A stretch of 27,140 nucleotides of DNA, taken from IMG/VR virus record IMGVR_UViG_3300030390_001642, positions 1 through 27,140 of that record; one strand, 5' to 3'. This DNA comes from a virus. Below, one piece after another: positions 8,226 to 16,830 of the stretch (positions are counted from its first letter, which is position 1; every line of letters starts with the position of its first letter). A program made the position numbers and the translations under genes. Below the pieces are notes generated by a model. It saw nothing but the letters and a program-made list of their open reading frames with translations. It was not told where the DNA came from and did no database searches.

Positions 8226-9638
8226 ATGCCTATACCTAATGGTGGTTTAATAACCGAAACTAACAGACAATATTACGCTGGAACACAGCAGTTTTATATA
8301 GACACAGCGGGTGCGGGTAAAACTTTTACTAGTACCTTTAATACTGATTTAATATTTGGAAGCTCTGACAATGCTAGTAGTCAATATGGGTTAAATAATT
8401 TTCATCTTTTTTCAAGTGCTGATGCGTTAACTTGGACAGAAATGACACCCAATAACACTAAAACAACAGCTACAAGTAATGGTGTTGTTGTTGCTGTTGG
8501 AGAAAATACTTTAACTATTAATGTAGCTAACGCAAACATTGTTGCGGGTATGTTAATACAAAATACCGCAGGCACTACAACTTACGGAACTGTAAAACAA
8601 GTTTTATCAACAACAACTTTTACATGTACAATAGTAATTCAAATACCAGCAGCTACTACTTTAACATTTAAACTTGCTCAACCTTATAGCGAAACAGGAA
8701 ACTTAATTACAGTAAACTCTTATTTAGCGTTAGGTACTTATATAAAAATACAACTAATTGAATCAGCTATAGAAGATAATCATGGTGAATATTCATACAC
8801 CAGATTAACTGATGTTATAGATAATTTTTTAATAGCTTACGTAGGAGTTGGTAAACTTATAAAAAGTGTCAAAAGATCAGATGTAATATTTCACGCAAGA
8901 CGTGGTTTACAAGAATTTAGTTACGACACGTTAAAAAGTATTAAATCAACAGAGCTAACAGTTCCTTCTTCATTAAGTATAGCTATACCACAAGATTATG
9001 TAAATTATGTAAGAGTTTCTTGGGTTGATGAATTAGGCGTTTTACATATTATATACCCTACTAATAATCTTAATGAAAGTCCTTATTATACTTTTACACA
9101 AGATGACGAAGGTAAACCTATTCAAGATAACTTTGATAGTAACACTGAGGTTACATCTCAAGCAGATGCTGCGTGGGATAAAACAAATCCTAGAAATATT
9201 AGTGGTGGTTTTATAAATGATTTAAATAATGCTAATGCCGTATTTGATCATAGTGTATATGATGGGGCTTTAGGTCAAAGATATGGATTAGAACCACAAA
9301 CTAGTCAAAAAAACGGTTGGTTTAAAATTGACGAAAGAAAAGGTAACTTTAGTTTTACTAGTAATTTAGCTAATAAACTTATAATATTACAATACGTTTC
9401 TGATGGCAATGCTTACGATTTAGATGCTAGAATACCTAAGCTTGCTGAAGAAGCTTTATATTCTTATATAATATATTCTATATTATCTGTATCAACTGGT
9501 ATACAAGAATATATAGTAAGAAGATTTCAAAAAGAAAAAAGTGCTAAACTAAGAAATGCAAAAATTAGATTATCTAATCTTAAGCTTGATCAAATTGTAC
9601 AGGTTATGAGAGGTAAATCTAAATGGCTTAAATTTTAA
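8226..9638 (+). CDS. Head-tail connector/ring protein, second
   Basis: This 470-residue protein probably forms a further ring between the portal and the tail hub. Residues ~1-80 are beta-rich. Residues ~85-148 hold one copy of the beta-module seen repeatedly in the next gene. The remainder is the conserved core: RLTDVIDNFLIAYVG, then DVIFHARRGLQEFSYDTLKS, LSIAIPQDYVNYVRVSW and IYPTNNLNES. This helix-then-strand layout recalls connector proteins of marine podoviruses and, more loosely, ring proteins of crAss-like phages. The C-terminus is basic and helical (EYIVRRFQKEKSAK, ending RGKSKWLKF). The next gene starts 4 bases after the stop, indicating close coupling. A T7 gp11-like gatekeeper role is possible; confidence in a structural connector role is moderate. 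Confidence 0.65.
   Translation: MPIPNGGLITETNRQYYAGTQQFYIDTAGAGKTFTSTFNTDLIFGSSDNASSQYGLNNFHLFSSADALTWTEMTPNNTKTTATSNGVVVAVGENTLTINVANANIVAGMLIQNTAGTTTYGTVKQVLSTTTFTCTIVIQIPAATTLTFKLAQPYSETGNLITVNSYLALGTYIKIQLIESAIEDNHGEYSYTRLTDVIDNFLIAYVGVGKLIKSVKRSDVIFHARRGLQEFSYDTLKSIKSTELTVPSSLSIAIPQDYVNYVRVSWVDELGVLHIIYPTNNLNESPYYTFTQDDEGKPIQDNFDSNTEVTSQADAAWDKTNPRNISGGFINDLNNANAVFDHSVYDGALGQRYGLEPQTSQKNGWFKIDERKGNFSFTSNLANKLIILQYVSDGNAYDLDARIPKLAEEALYSYIIYSILSVSTGIQEYIVRRFQKEKSAKLRNAKIRLSNLKLDQIVQVMRGKSKWLKF
8478..8672 (+). repeat. Beta-module copy 1 (protein-level repeat, in connector)
   Basis: Residues ~85-148 follow the pattern: short beta strand, T-x-I-x-N, N-I-x-x-G-M, a G-rich hairpin, V-x-x-V, and a final LTF. 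It shares this pattern with the copies at 9855, 10461, 11797 and 12601 in the following gene. DNA identity among copies is not obvious, so this is an old domain repeat rather than a recent duplication. Confidence 0.5.
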
Positions 9639-9641
9639 TAC

Positions 9642-12600
9642 ATGGCAGAAATCAAGAATAGTTTTCTAAGATCCAAGATGAATAAAGACTTGGATGATAG
9701 ATTAATACCTAACGGTGAATATAGAGATGCGCAGAATATATCTGTAGGTAAATCAGAAGATGATGATATTGGTGCGTTAGAAAACGTTTTAGGTAACTCT
9801 TTAGTTCAACAATTACCCGATGGTTCACAACTATTAACATACAACAATCAAACTGTAGCTGTTAATGGAGCTGGTAATTCTATTACTATAGCAGGTAATT
9901 TAACAGGTAAAATTTTACCAGGTATGAACGTTACAGGTGTAGATTCTGCAACTGGTTTAGCTTTTGCCAACATAATAACTACAGTAACTTTTGCCAATAA
10001 TCAAACAACTTTAGGTACAGTGTATGATACTCAAACAACTTCTGTTGGAGATAAAATAAATGCTTTTTTTCCTTTGGAAATTATAGGTCAATATACTGAT
10101 AAAACAAAAGATAGAATAATATTATTTTTAACAAATAAAGATGTTAATCAAACTTGGCCTCCTAATATAAATAATTACTACAATACTATTACAAATGCTT
10201 ATAACTACATACTTTCTTACACTCCAACAATAGGCATTCAAACAATAGCTTCAGGAGCTTTTTTAAATTTTTCTATAAATCAACCTATAACTGGTGTAAC
10301 AATGATTGAAGAAATGTTGTTTTTTACAGACGACTTTAATCAACCAAGACAATTAAACGTAGACAAAGGTATTGCTACGCCTACATACTATAGCAACGAA
10401 GATCATATTTCAGTTGCTAAATACGCGCCTTTTACACCACCTAGTCTAGTAAGAGAAACTAGTGGAGTTGTACAAGGTACTATAAGTGGAAGCGCTGCGG
10501 CAGGTTATGAAATACAAGTTCCAGCAAATTCAGCTATAACAAAAGGTATGTCGGTTGTTAGCAGGGTTACAACTGGTAATTCACCTAGAATAACTGGTAA
10601 TGATTTTATATACGTAGCAATAGATCCAACAACGGCGGGTGGAGTTACAACGGTAACTTTATCTCCAGCCACAGCTCAAACTTCACCAATACCAGCACCG
10701 TTAGTAGGTGATATAGTTACTTTTTTAAGCTCAACTATGACTAACCAATCTCAAACTGCTAATTGGCCTGGTGATCCAGATTTTTTAGAAGATAGATTTG
10801 TAAGGTTTAGTTACAGGTTTAAGTATGATGATAATGAATATTCTTTAATGGCACCTTTTAGTCAAATAGCTTTTGTTCCTATGCAGAAAGGTTATTTTTT
10901 TAATGGTGATGAAGATGATGCTTATCAAAGTACTGTTGTAACATGGATGGAAAATTTTATACAACAAATACAATTATTAATTCCTCTTCCAACTAATGCA
11001 ACTAGCTTATCTAATAGTTATAAAGTTTCTGAAATTGACATATTGTATAAAGAATCAGATGCTATAGCTGTTAAAGTTGTAGAAACAATAGACGTTACTC
11101 AAATTGGCGGTGCAATAAATACAAATAATACTAGGCCAATATTTTATGGTGATGGTTCTTATTTACCAGGCTCTACATTAGTTTATACTTATCAATCAAC
11201 AAAACCTTACAAAACTTTACCAGAAGCAGACACTACAAGAGTATATGATAAAGTGCCTGTAAAAGCTTTAACACAAGAATCAGCAGGTAATAGAATAATT
11301 TATGGTAATTACTTTGATAAACATACTCCTCCTTCCTCAATTAATTATAACGTTGCTTTTGTAAATAAAGATTCTAACCTACAAAACAATTGGATAGAAT
11401 ATCCTAATCATTCTGTTAAACAAAATAGAAACTATCAAGTTGGTTTTGTTTTAGCAGATAGATATGGTAGACAATCACCCGTTATATTGTCTTCGGTTCA
11501 AGAGGTGGTTTTATCTAACTATGTAGGTTCTACTGTTTATGCTCCTTATGAAGATTCAGCCTTTGATGTTAAAGGGTGGTTTGGCAAAGCTTTACAGGTA
11601 ATAGTAAATGATACTATTAAATCTTCTGTTGATCTTGATGGAGCTGGAGCTCCAGGTTTATACAACTCAACATTAGGTGCGGCTTATAATCCATTGGGTT
11701 GGTATTCTTATAAAGTTGTAGTAAGACAACAAGAACAAGATTATTACAACGTATATCTTCCTGGTATATTAAATGGTTATCCTTTGCAAATATCTACAGC
11801 CTCTGTAACTGGTGTTACAACTCAAACATATAATGCAAATTCAGTTTTAATTCAATTAAGTTCTAGTCCTAATATATCTGTAGGAAATACAATAACAAAT
11901 TCTGGAGGCACAGAAATAGCAAGTGTTACAGGAATTACTCAAAATGGCACTGGATCTTTATTAGATGTTACACCAATAATAAACTCTGTGCTTTCTGGAG
12001 CTACTTTAACTTTTAAAAATCCTAAAACATTTATACCTTTTCCAGTTGGAGAAACAAATAAAACAGCAAATATAGTGTTGTTTAACGATAATATAAATAA
12101 AGTACCAAGAGATTTAGCTGAAGTTGGTCCAGAGCAAAAACAGTTTAGAAGTTCTGTTCAATTGTTTGGTAGAGTTGAAAATCAAATAAATAGTGGCACT
12201 ACGTTTAACAGACAGTTTTATGGAACACCTCCAGACAATGCAAGAGCTTCTCATACTGTAGTTTCTATTGGAGAAGCTGAAGATTTAAATATAGTTTATG
12301 ACGAACTATCTAGCCCAGGTGGTCAACAAAACTTTTATCAAATAGATACAAATCCTTTAATAGGAAGAGTATCAACACCTTTCCCTATTGGAGTTATATC
12401 TACAACAAATGTTGCTACAAATATGCAACCGTTTTTAGCTGTATACGAAACTGAACCCGTAGAGTCTTTGTTAGATATTTTTTGGGAAACAGCAACAACT
12501 GGTTTAATTTCTGAATTAAACACAGCGGCTCTTGTAGATAATACAAACCCTAGTTTTTTTACTAACACTAGTTATTCTCAATTTGAAAATCAACAAGCTA

Positions 12601-14531
12601 ATGGAATTGTAGGTACGTCAGTAGGCGCGGTAAGCGCTGGGGCAGTACAAATTACATTATCAGCTGCTAATTCTAATATAGTCGGAACAATGGAAGTTTA
12701 CAATGCAGCTGGAGATAGAGTTGGTAACGTAGTTTCTGTTGTGGGAGCAGTTATAAACATTACAGCGGCTCAAAGTGCTATTAGCGCAGGAGCTCTTGTT
12801 ACTTTTTATAGTGCCGCGGCTGGTAATCAATACAGTAGATATGTAACAGATTTCTTTTGGCCATCTACAGCTTCAGGCGTAAACATAACTAATGCAGCTT
12901 TAGTTTTAACAAATGTTGTTACGCAGGCTGGTGTTGCAGATTCTAGATTTGCTTTATATGGTCCTGGTACCGTAGCACGTGATGGCGTTGGAAATGTTGG
13001 CGCATATAGATTAATGATAATAAATTCTAATTTTTCGTTTTTATTTAATTCTTTAGCGTCAACTAATGCTAGAGATAAATATATATTTACAATCGCTGTT
13101 ACACCTAGCGGAAGCACAACTACAACTTTAACTACAAACGGTAGTTTAAGTAATATTGCTCCTGTAGTAACAAACATTGCAACTTCTGCTTTAACAACTG
13201 ACACAACTCTTATAGATTACAAAGGACTTAATAGAGTTACAAATGGAAGTGTTGATACGTCTCAATATAAAAACGATTTAAAATTTACATTAGGAACAGT
13301 TACGCCAACACCTGCTGGTGGATTTTCTATTTTACCATATAGTGGAGTTTTATCTCAAACAGCTAACACTAATACACAGGGAACTTATACTTTGCCTATA
13401 ACAGTTGAAGATGCCGTTAACACAAGCACTGGATCTCAAGCTTTAAATGGTTTAGATACTTTAATAAATCAGCAAATAACTATAGGTGCTCAACAAGTTA
13501 ATGCTACTGCTATTGGACCAGTCCAATGTGTATCAGACGTAGTTTTACCTTGGTCTGATTCTAATTTAAAAACTGATTTAGCTGTAAAAGCAGAAGGATT
13601 ATTTAGTGATGGCAGTTCAGCTCCATATGATATAACGGCTGTTTGGTATGTAGCAGACAGTAATTTAGCTAATAGCGATTTACCTATAACGCCGGATATG
13701 CCTAGTGGCTTTACACCTTATAGGGTAGGAACTGGAGCACACATTACGGGTGATATAGCATTTTTATTAAATGCTAGAATAGAAAAAGTAAGTTCTATAT
13801 CAAATAACCCTAGATCATCATTAACTTGGAGGATGTGGAGAAGACCTGTAGGTGGAGCGGTTGGTGATTGGACTGAAGGTTTTTCAGACATAAACGGTAT
13901 TACAGCTAGTAGCGGTGTTGCTATTGCATTTAATTCTACTTATGGAGCTTCATCAGGGGAAACAATGTATAACCAAGTAGTAAAAGCTTTTGCTAGAGGA
14001 GCAGGTTCTGATAACTTTGAATACTGTATTGCTGCTGTTAATATGGGTAATACAATGACTGGAGGTAATGCTAAAGAAACTATTGTAGCTTGGGTAAGAT
14101 CTACTGATCTAAACTATCCAGCTTGTGTAGTAGAAAATGGTTCTACTGTAGTAAATTCATATAGTGGTTCAACATATTATGGCTACAGACACGTTGGTGG
14201 CGGCACGCTGCCTTACACTTGTGGTACAAGTACTCAAGGACCTTTATATTCTCCAATACCATATGGTGAATATATTAATCAGTTTTTTACTAATACAGCA
14301 AGAACAACGGTTTGGACTCCTGTAAATTATAATACATCTACACCAGTATACAGGTGGAATACATACACAGACAGCTCACCTACAATTAAACCTTTTACCA
14401 GTTTAGTTTTATCTGGAACATTTACATCAAGCGATGGAGCTGTTTACAGAGCTGGTGCAACACCACATGTATATAGTTGTTGGCCTGGAAATGCGGTAGC
14501 TACAACCATACAAAGGCAAGGTAAGAGTTAA
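9642..14531 (+). CDS. Giant modular tail protein (hub plus receptor-contact region)
   Basis: This 1629-residue protein begins with NKDLDDRLIPNGEYRDA near residue 14, a signature I recall from large tail/stabilisation proteins of marine podoviruses. The N-terminal half has tail-hub-like blocks (RFVRFSYRFKYDDNEYSLMA, then NRIIYGNYFDKHTPP and YQVGFVLADRYGRQSP) suggesting a beta-rich hub that binds the connectors. Four beta-modules interrupt it at about residues 72-143, 274-364, 719-793 and 987-1061. Residues ~1170-1286 resemble a cadherin/Ig-like domain (APVVTN ... ITVEDA). The C-terminal ~350 residues are Gly/Thr/Tyr-rich with YGEYINQFF at 1541 and PVYRWNTYTD, fibre-like features fitting receptor contact. 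No signal peptide or membrane segment is seen. It lies between connector and second tail genes. Exact role (hub, nozzle or fibre) is inferred. Confidence 0.65.
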   Translation: MAEIKNSFLRSKMNKDLDDRLIPNGEYRDAQNISVGKSEDDDIGALENVLGNSLVQQLPDGSQLLTYNNQTVAVNGAGNSITIAGNLTGKILPGMNVTGVDSATGLAFANIITTVTFANNQTTLGTVYDTQTTSVGDKINAFFPLEIIGQYTDKTKDRIILFLTNKDVNQTWPPNINNYYNTITNAYNYILSYTPTIGIQTIASGAFLNFSINQPITGVTMIEEMLFFTDDFNQPRQLNVDKGIATPTYYSNEDHISVAKYAPFTPPSLVRETSGVVQGTISGSAAAGYEIQVPANSAITKGMSVVSRVTTGNSPRITGNDFIYVAIDPTTAGGVTTVTLSPATAQTSPIPAPLVGDIVTFLSSTMTNQSQTANWPGDPDFLEDRFVRFSYRFKYDDNEYSLMAPFSQIAFVPMQKGYFFNGDEDDAYQSTVVTWMENFIQQIQLLIPLPTNATSLSNSYKVSEIDILYKESDAIAVKVVETIDVTQIGGAINTNNTRPIFYGDGSYLPGSTLVYTYQSTKPYKTLPEADTTRVYDKVPVKALTQESAGNRIIYGNYFDKHTPPSSINYNVAFVNKDSNLQNNWIEYPNHSVKQNRNYQVGFVLADRYGRQSPVILSSVQEVVLSNYVGSTVYAPYEDSAFDVKGWFGKALQVIVNDTIKSSVDLDGAGAPGLYNSTLGAAYNPLGWYSYKVVVRQQEQDYYNVYLPGILNGYPLQISTASVTGVTTQTYNANSVLIQLSSSPNISVGNTITNSGGTEIASVTGITQNGTGSLLDVTPIINSVLSGATLTFKNPKTFIPFPVGETNKTANIVLFNDNINKVPRDLAEVGPEQKQFRSSVQLFGRVENQINSGTTFNRQFYGTPPDNARASHTVVSIGEAEDLNIVYDELSSPGGQQNFYQIDTNPLIGRVSTPFPIGVISTTNVATNMQPFLAVYETEPVESLLDIFWETATTGLISELNTAALVDNTNPSFFTNTSYSQFENQQANGIVGTSVGAVSAGAVQITLSAANSNIVGTMEVYNAAGDRVGNVVSVVGAVINITAAQSAISAGALVTFYSAAAGNQYSRYVTDFFWPSTASGVNITNAALVLTNVVTQAGVADSRFALYGPGTVARDGVGNVGAYRLMIINSNFSFLFNSLASTNARDKYIFTIAVTPSGSTTTTLTTNGSLSNIAPVVTNIATSALTTDTTLIDYKGLNRVTNGSVDTSQYKNDLKFTLGTVTPTPAGGFSILPYSGVLSQTANTNTQGTYTLPITVEDAVNTSTGSQALNGLDTLINQQITIGAQQVNATAIGPVQCVSDVVLPWSDSNLKTDLAVKAEGLFSDGSSAPYDITAVWYVADSNLANSDLPITPDMPSGFTPYRVGTGAHITGDIAFLLNARIEKVSSISNNPRSSLTWRMWRRPVGGAVGDWTEGFSDINGITASSGVAIAFNSTYGASSGETMYNQVVKAFARGAGSDNFEYCIAAVNMGNTMTGGNAKETIVAWVRSTDLNYPACVVENGSTVVNSYSGSTYYGYRHVGGGTLPYTCGTSTQGPLYSPIPYGEYINQFFTNTARTTVWTPVNYNTSTPVYRWNTYTDSSPTIKPFTSLVLSGTFTSSDGAVYRAGATPHVYSCWPGNAVATTIQRQGKS
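9855..10070 (+). repeat. Beta-module copy 2
   Basis: Residues ~72-143 of the giant tail protein. Pattern seen: NSITIAG, then a G-K-I-x-P-G-M-N-V turn, a hairpin, TTVTF, and a closing G-D-K-I strand. It sits near the N-terminus between the signature motif and the first hub-like block. Confidence 0.45.
10461..10735 (+). repeat. Beta-module copy 3
   Basis: Residues ~274-364 of the giant tail protein. Pattern seen: YEIQVPANSAITKGMSVVS, a longer loop than in other copies, TTVTLSPAT, and closing G-D-I-V-T-F. It directly precedes the hub-like block with RFVRFSYRFKYDD, as if inserted at a loop of that domain. Confidence 0.45.
11797..12020 (+). repeat. Beta-module copy 4
   Basis: Residues ~719-793 of the giant tail protein. 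Pattern seen: VLIQLSSSPNISVGNTI, a Gly-rich hairpin with EIASVTGI, and closing SGATLTF. It follows the block YYNVYLPGILNGYP. Confidence 0.45.
12601..12825 (+). repeat. Beta-module copy 5
   Basis: Residues ~987-1061 of the giant tail protein, the clearest copy. Pattern seen: VQITLSAANSNIVGTMEVYN, GDRVGNVVSVVG, INITAAQSAISAGALVTFYS. Codons here are visibly richer in G and C than the surrounding gene, a possible sign of separate history. Confidence 0.5.
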
Positions 14532-14553
14532 TTAAAATAAGTGATAATAAACT

Positions 14554-16038
14554 ATGGCGGCAACACTTGAATTAAAATATTTTAACACTTTTTGGCTTAA
14601 AAAAGTAGCTAGCATAACTGCTCAAGCAACACCACCAGCTATAGGTGCGCAGTATGGTAATACTACTTATTCAGGTGTTCCGCAAAATTATGCTGCTGAC
14701 AATGCAAAAGATTGGTACATAGAAGAGTCTAGAATACGTGGTGGATATAATAACACAATAACTGATCTTGGTGTTAAAGCATATGTAGTAGAAGATAACC
14801 CTAATCAACAACATTTGTTTTCATCATTAATATACTCAGGAGTATTTAATTCAAGAACAGGTGTTAATGATACAAATGAATTTTCTGTTGGTCAAGATAT
14901 AACTAAAACTGTAGATCCAGTTAATGGATCTATACAAAGACTATATGCGGAAGACACTAACTTAATTATATTTCAAGAAGATAAAGTAAGTAGAGCTTTA
15001 ATAGATAAAGATGCTATATATTCTGCTGAAGGTAATGCTGTTGTAACAACTAGCCCGTTAGTTATTGGCCAAATTGTAGCTTACGCGGGTGAGTATGGAA
15101 TATCAAAAGATCTTTTTAGTTTTGCAGTATATGGTTATAGAAAATATTTTACAGACAGAAAACGTAACTGTATTTGTAGATTATCAAGAGATGGTATAAC
15201 AGAAATATCTAGTTACGGTATGCATGATTTTTTTAGAGATGAACTATCTAATCTTGCTAATGCTAAAATTGTAGCAGGTTTTGATATACACACTAAAAAC
15301 TATACTGTCTCTATACAAGAGCCAGTTAGTTCTGAATTTCCATATAGACCTAATCAAAAACAAGTAAGTAGTGGTAATAGCCCAGCTTGGAAAATAGCAG
15401 ATCGAAGTATTCCAAGCTCTTCAAAATACAGCACAGCATCATTTGACGAATCTGTATTAGGTTGGACTAGCTTTTATTCATATAGCCCAATGTTTTACAC
15501 GGTTGTAAATTCTAGTTTTTATACAGCTTTTAATGGTGGATTATGGTTACATCACACTTTAGGTAATCAAACTAAATATTCAAATTTTTATGGAATTAGT
15601 TATAATTCTGATGTAACATTAATATTAAATTCAAACCCATCTGTTGTTAAAAACTTTAAAACATTAAATTATGAAGGTAGCGATGGTTGGGCTACTGATA
15701 TAATTACTACAAGTTCTGGAGACGCAGCGTTACCTATAGCTAAATATGTTGCTATAAATAATTACAATGCTTTAGAAAATAATATGTTTGCTAACAACTT
15801 TAAACGAAAAGAAAATAAGTTTTTTGCAAATTTATTACAAGATATAGGTGGACAACCCGCAAAATTAGCTGGTACAGATATTGTTGTTCCTCAATCTGGT
15901 GAAATATTATGGGGCTTTGAAGTAAGTGGTTTAAAAGGATTTTTTAGCACCATAAAAATAAAAACAATTAACAGTGTAGAATCTGGCAAAAAAGAATTAT
16001 TTGCAGTTTCGTCTACAATAGTAGAATCATCATATTAA
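14554..16038 (+). CDS. Tail protein, probable hub/needle component
   Basis: This 494-residue protein opens with NTFWLKKVAS and soon has DWYIEESRIRGGYNN, followed by GVKAYVVEDN and IYSGVFNSRTGVN. I recall this set from a tail protein conserved across marine and some crAss-like podoviruses, but its precise place in the virion is not known to me. The middle is strand-rich (NLIIFQEDKVSRALIDKD; GEYGISKDLFSFAVYGYRKY; RLSRDGITEISSYG), which could be a beta-propeller like P22 gp10 tail hub. The C-terminus also looks like beta structure (EILWGFEVSGLKGFFSTIKI). It follows the giant tail protein by 22 bases and precedes the internal proteins by 11. Together with its upstream neighbour it may form the tail tip. 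The initiation codon lies after GATAATAAACT with no Shine-Dalgarno site. Confidence 0.62.
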   Translation: MAATLELKYFNTFWLKKVASITAQATPPAIGAQYGNTTYSGVPQNYAADNAKDWYIEESRIRGGYNNTITDLGVKAYVVEDNPNQQHLFSSLIYSGVFNSRTGVNDTNEFSVGQDITKTVDPVNGSIQRLYAEDTNLIIFQEDKVSRALIDKDAIYSAEGNAVVTTSPLVIGQIVAYAGEYGISKDLFSFAVYGYRKYFTDRKRNCICRLSRDGITEISSYGMHDFFRDELSNLANAKIVAGFDIHTKNYTVSIQEPVSSEFPYRPNQKQVSSGNSPAWKIADRSIPSSSKYSTASFDESVLGWTSFYSYSPMFYTVVNSSFYTAFNGGLWLHHTLGNQTKYSNFYGISYNSDVTLILNSNPSVVKNFKTLNYEGSDGWATDIITTSSGDAALPIAKYVAINNYNALENNMFANNFKRKENKFFANLLQDIGGQPAKLAGTDIVVPQSGEILWGFEVSGLKGFFSTIKIKTINSVESGKKELFAVSSTIVESSY

Positions 16039-16049
16039 AATATAAATAA

Positions 16050-16817
16050 ATGTTAGGATTATTAATAGGTAGTGCCGCAATAACAATAGGTGGAGGTTTG
16101 TCAGCTAGAAGCAAAGCAAGAAGCGCAGCGTCTAAAGCTAGGGGTTTAAAAATACAAGCTGAAAATAGATTAAATGAATTAGAAAGCAGTAGGCAAACTA
16201 TTATAAATCCTTTTCGTAATATAGAAAACTTAAGTGACATGGCACAAGATTTAAGTAGTATGATTACTAATCCTTTTGCTAATTTAGGTGTAGCCACAAG
16301 CGCAGCTGAAATACAAATTGAAGAAGCTGATATTGCTTTAGCAAACACATTAGACACTATAAGAGCAACAGGCGGTAGTGCTGGTGGAGCTACAGCTTTA
16401 GCTCAAGCTGCATTACGAAGTAAAAAAGGTGTTGCGGCTAGTATAGAACAGCAAGAATCACAAAACGAAAAGCTAGCAGCTCAAGGTAAACAACAAATGG
16501 AAAGAGTACAAATGCAAGAGGCTGCAAGAATACAAGGTATAGAAATAAGCGAAGGTCAAAGAACTCAAATGGCAGAAGCACAAGGTGAGCAATTTATGTT
16601 TCAAACAAAAGAAGGTAGAGAAATGCAAGCTTTAAATAGGCAAGCAGGTTTAGCAGATAGATATGCTAATCAAGAAATGGCGGCAATGCAAGGTGCTCAA
16701 GCTGCTAATTCAGCTATGTTAAGTGGGCTTGGAAGTTTAACTGGATCTGTTATTGGAGCGTATGGTAGTTTTAAAGGCGCAAATCCTCAAGGAACATTTA
16801 GTGATTTTTTAAAATAA
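16050..16817 (+). CDS. Internal virion/ejection protein, T7 gp14-like position
   Basis: This 255-residue protein has the outline of a small ejected virion protein: hydrophobic Gly-rich ends (GLLIGSAAITIGGGL at residues 3-17, MLSGLGSLTGSVIGAYG near 221-237) around a long Ala/Gln/Glu-rich helical middle (QQESQNEKLAAQGKQQMERV). T7 gp14, which forms the outer-membrane part of the ejection channel, has a similar size, composition and place before two larger internal proteins. The middle is suited to coiled-coil or amphipathic packing. No conserved catalytic motif is visible. Function is inferred from composition and order, not from sequence identity. The start ATGTTA follows AAATATAAATAA. Confidence 0.6.
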   Translation: MLGLLIGSAAITIGGGLSARSKARSAASKARGLKIQAENRLNELESSRQTIINPFRNIENLSDMAQDLSSMITNPFANLGVATSAAEIQIEEADIALANTLDTIRATGGSAGGATALAQAALRSKKGVAASIEQQESQNEKLAAQGKQQMERVQMQEAARIQGIEISEGQRTQMAEAQGEQFMFQTKEGREMQALNRQAGLADRYANQEMAAMQGAQAANSAMLSGLGSLTGSVIGAYGSFKGANPQGTFSDFLK

Positions 16818-16830
16818 TTAAAATAAAAAT

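Noticed and set aside
8300-8330. GAGKT in the second connector looks like a Walker A (P-loop)
   Set aside because: The [AG]xxxxGK[ST] pattern is not met because D lies at the first position, no Walker B follows, and the protein is otherwise a structural connector.
12827-13204. 125-codon frame on the minus strand inside the tail gene
   Set aside because: A shadow of a Thr/Val-rich stretch; no start context or partner gene on that strand.
16013-16357. 114-codon frame on the minus strand
   Set aside because: It crosses the junction of two good + strand genes and reads as the complement of Ala/Ser-rich helices.
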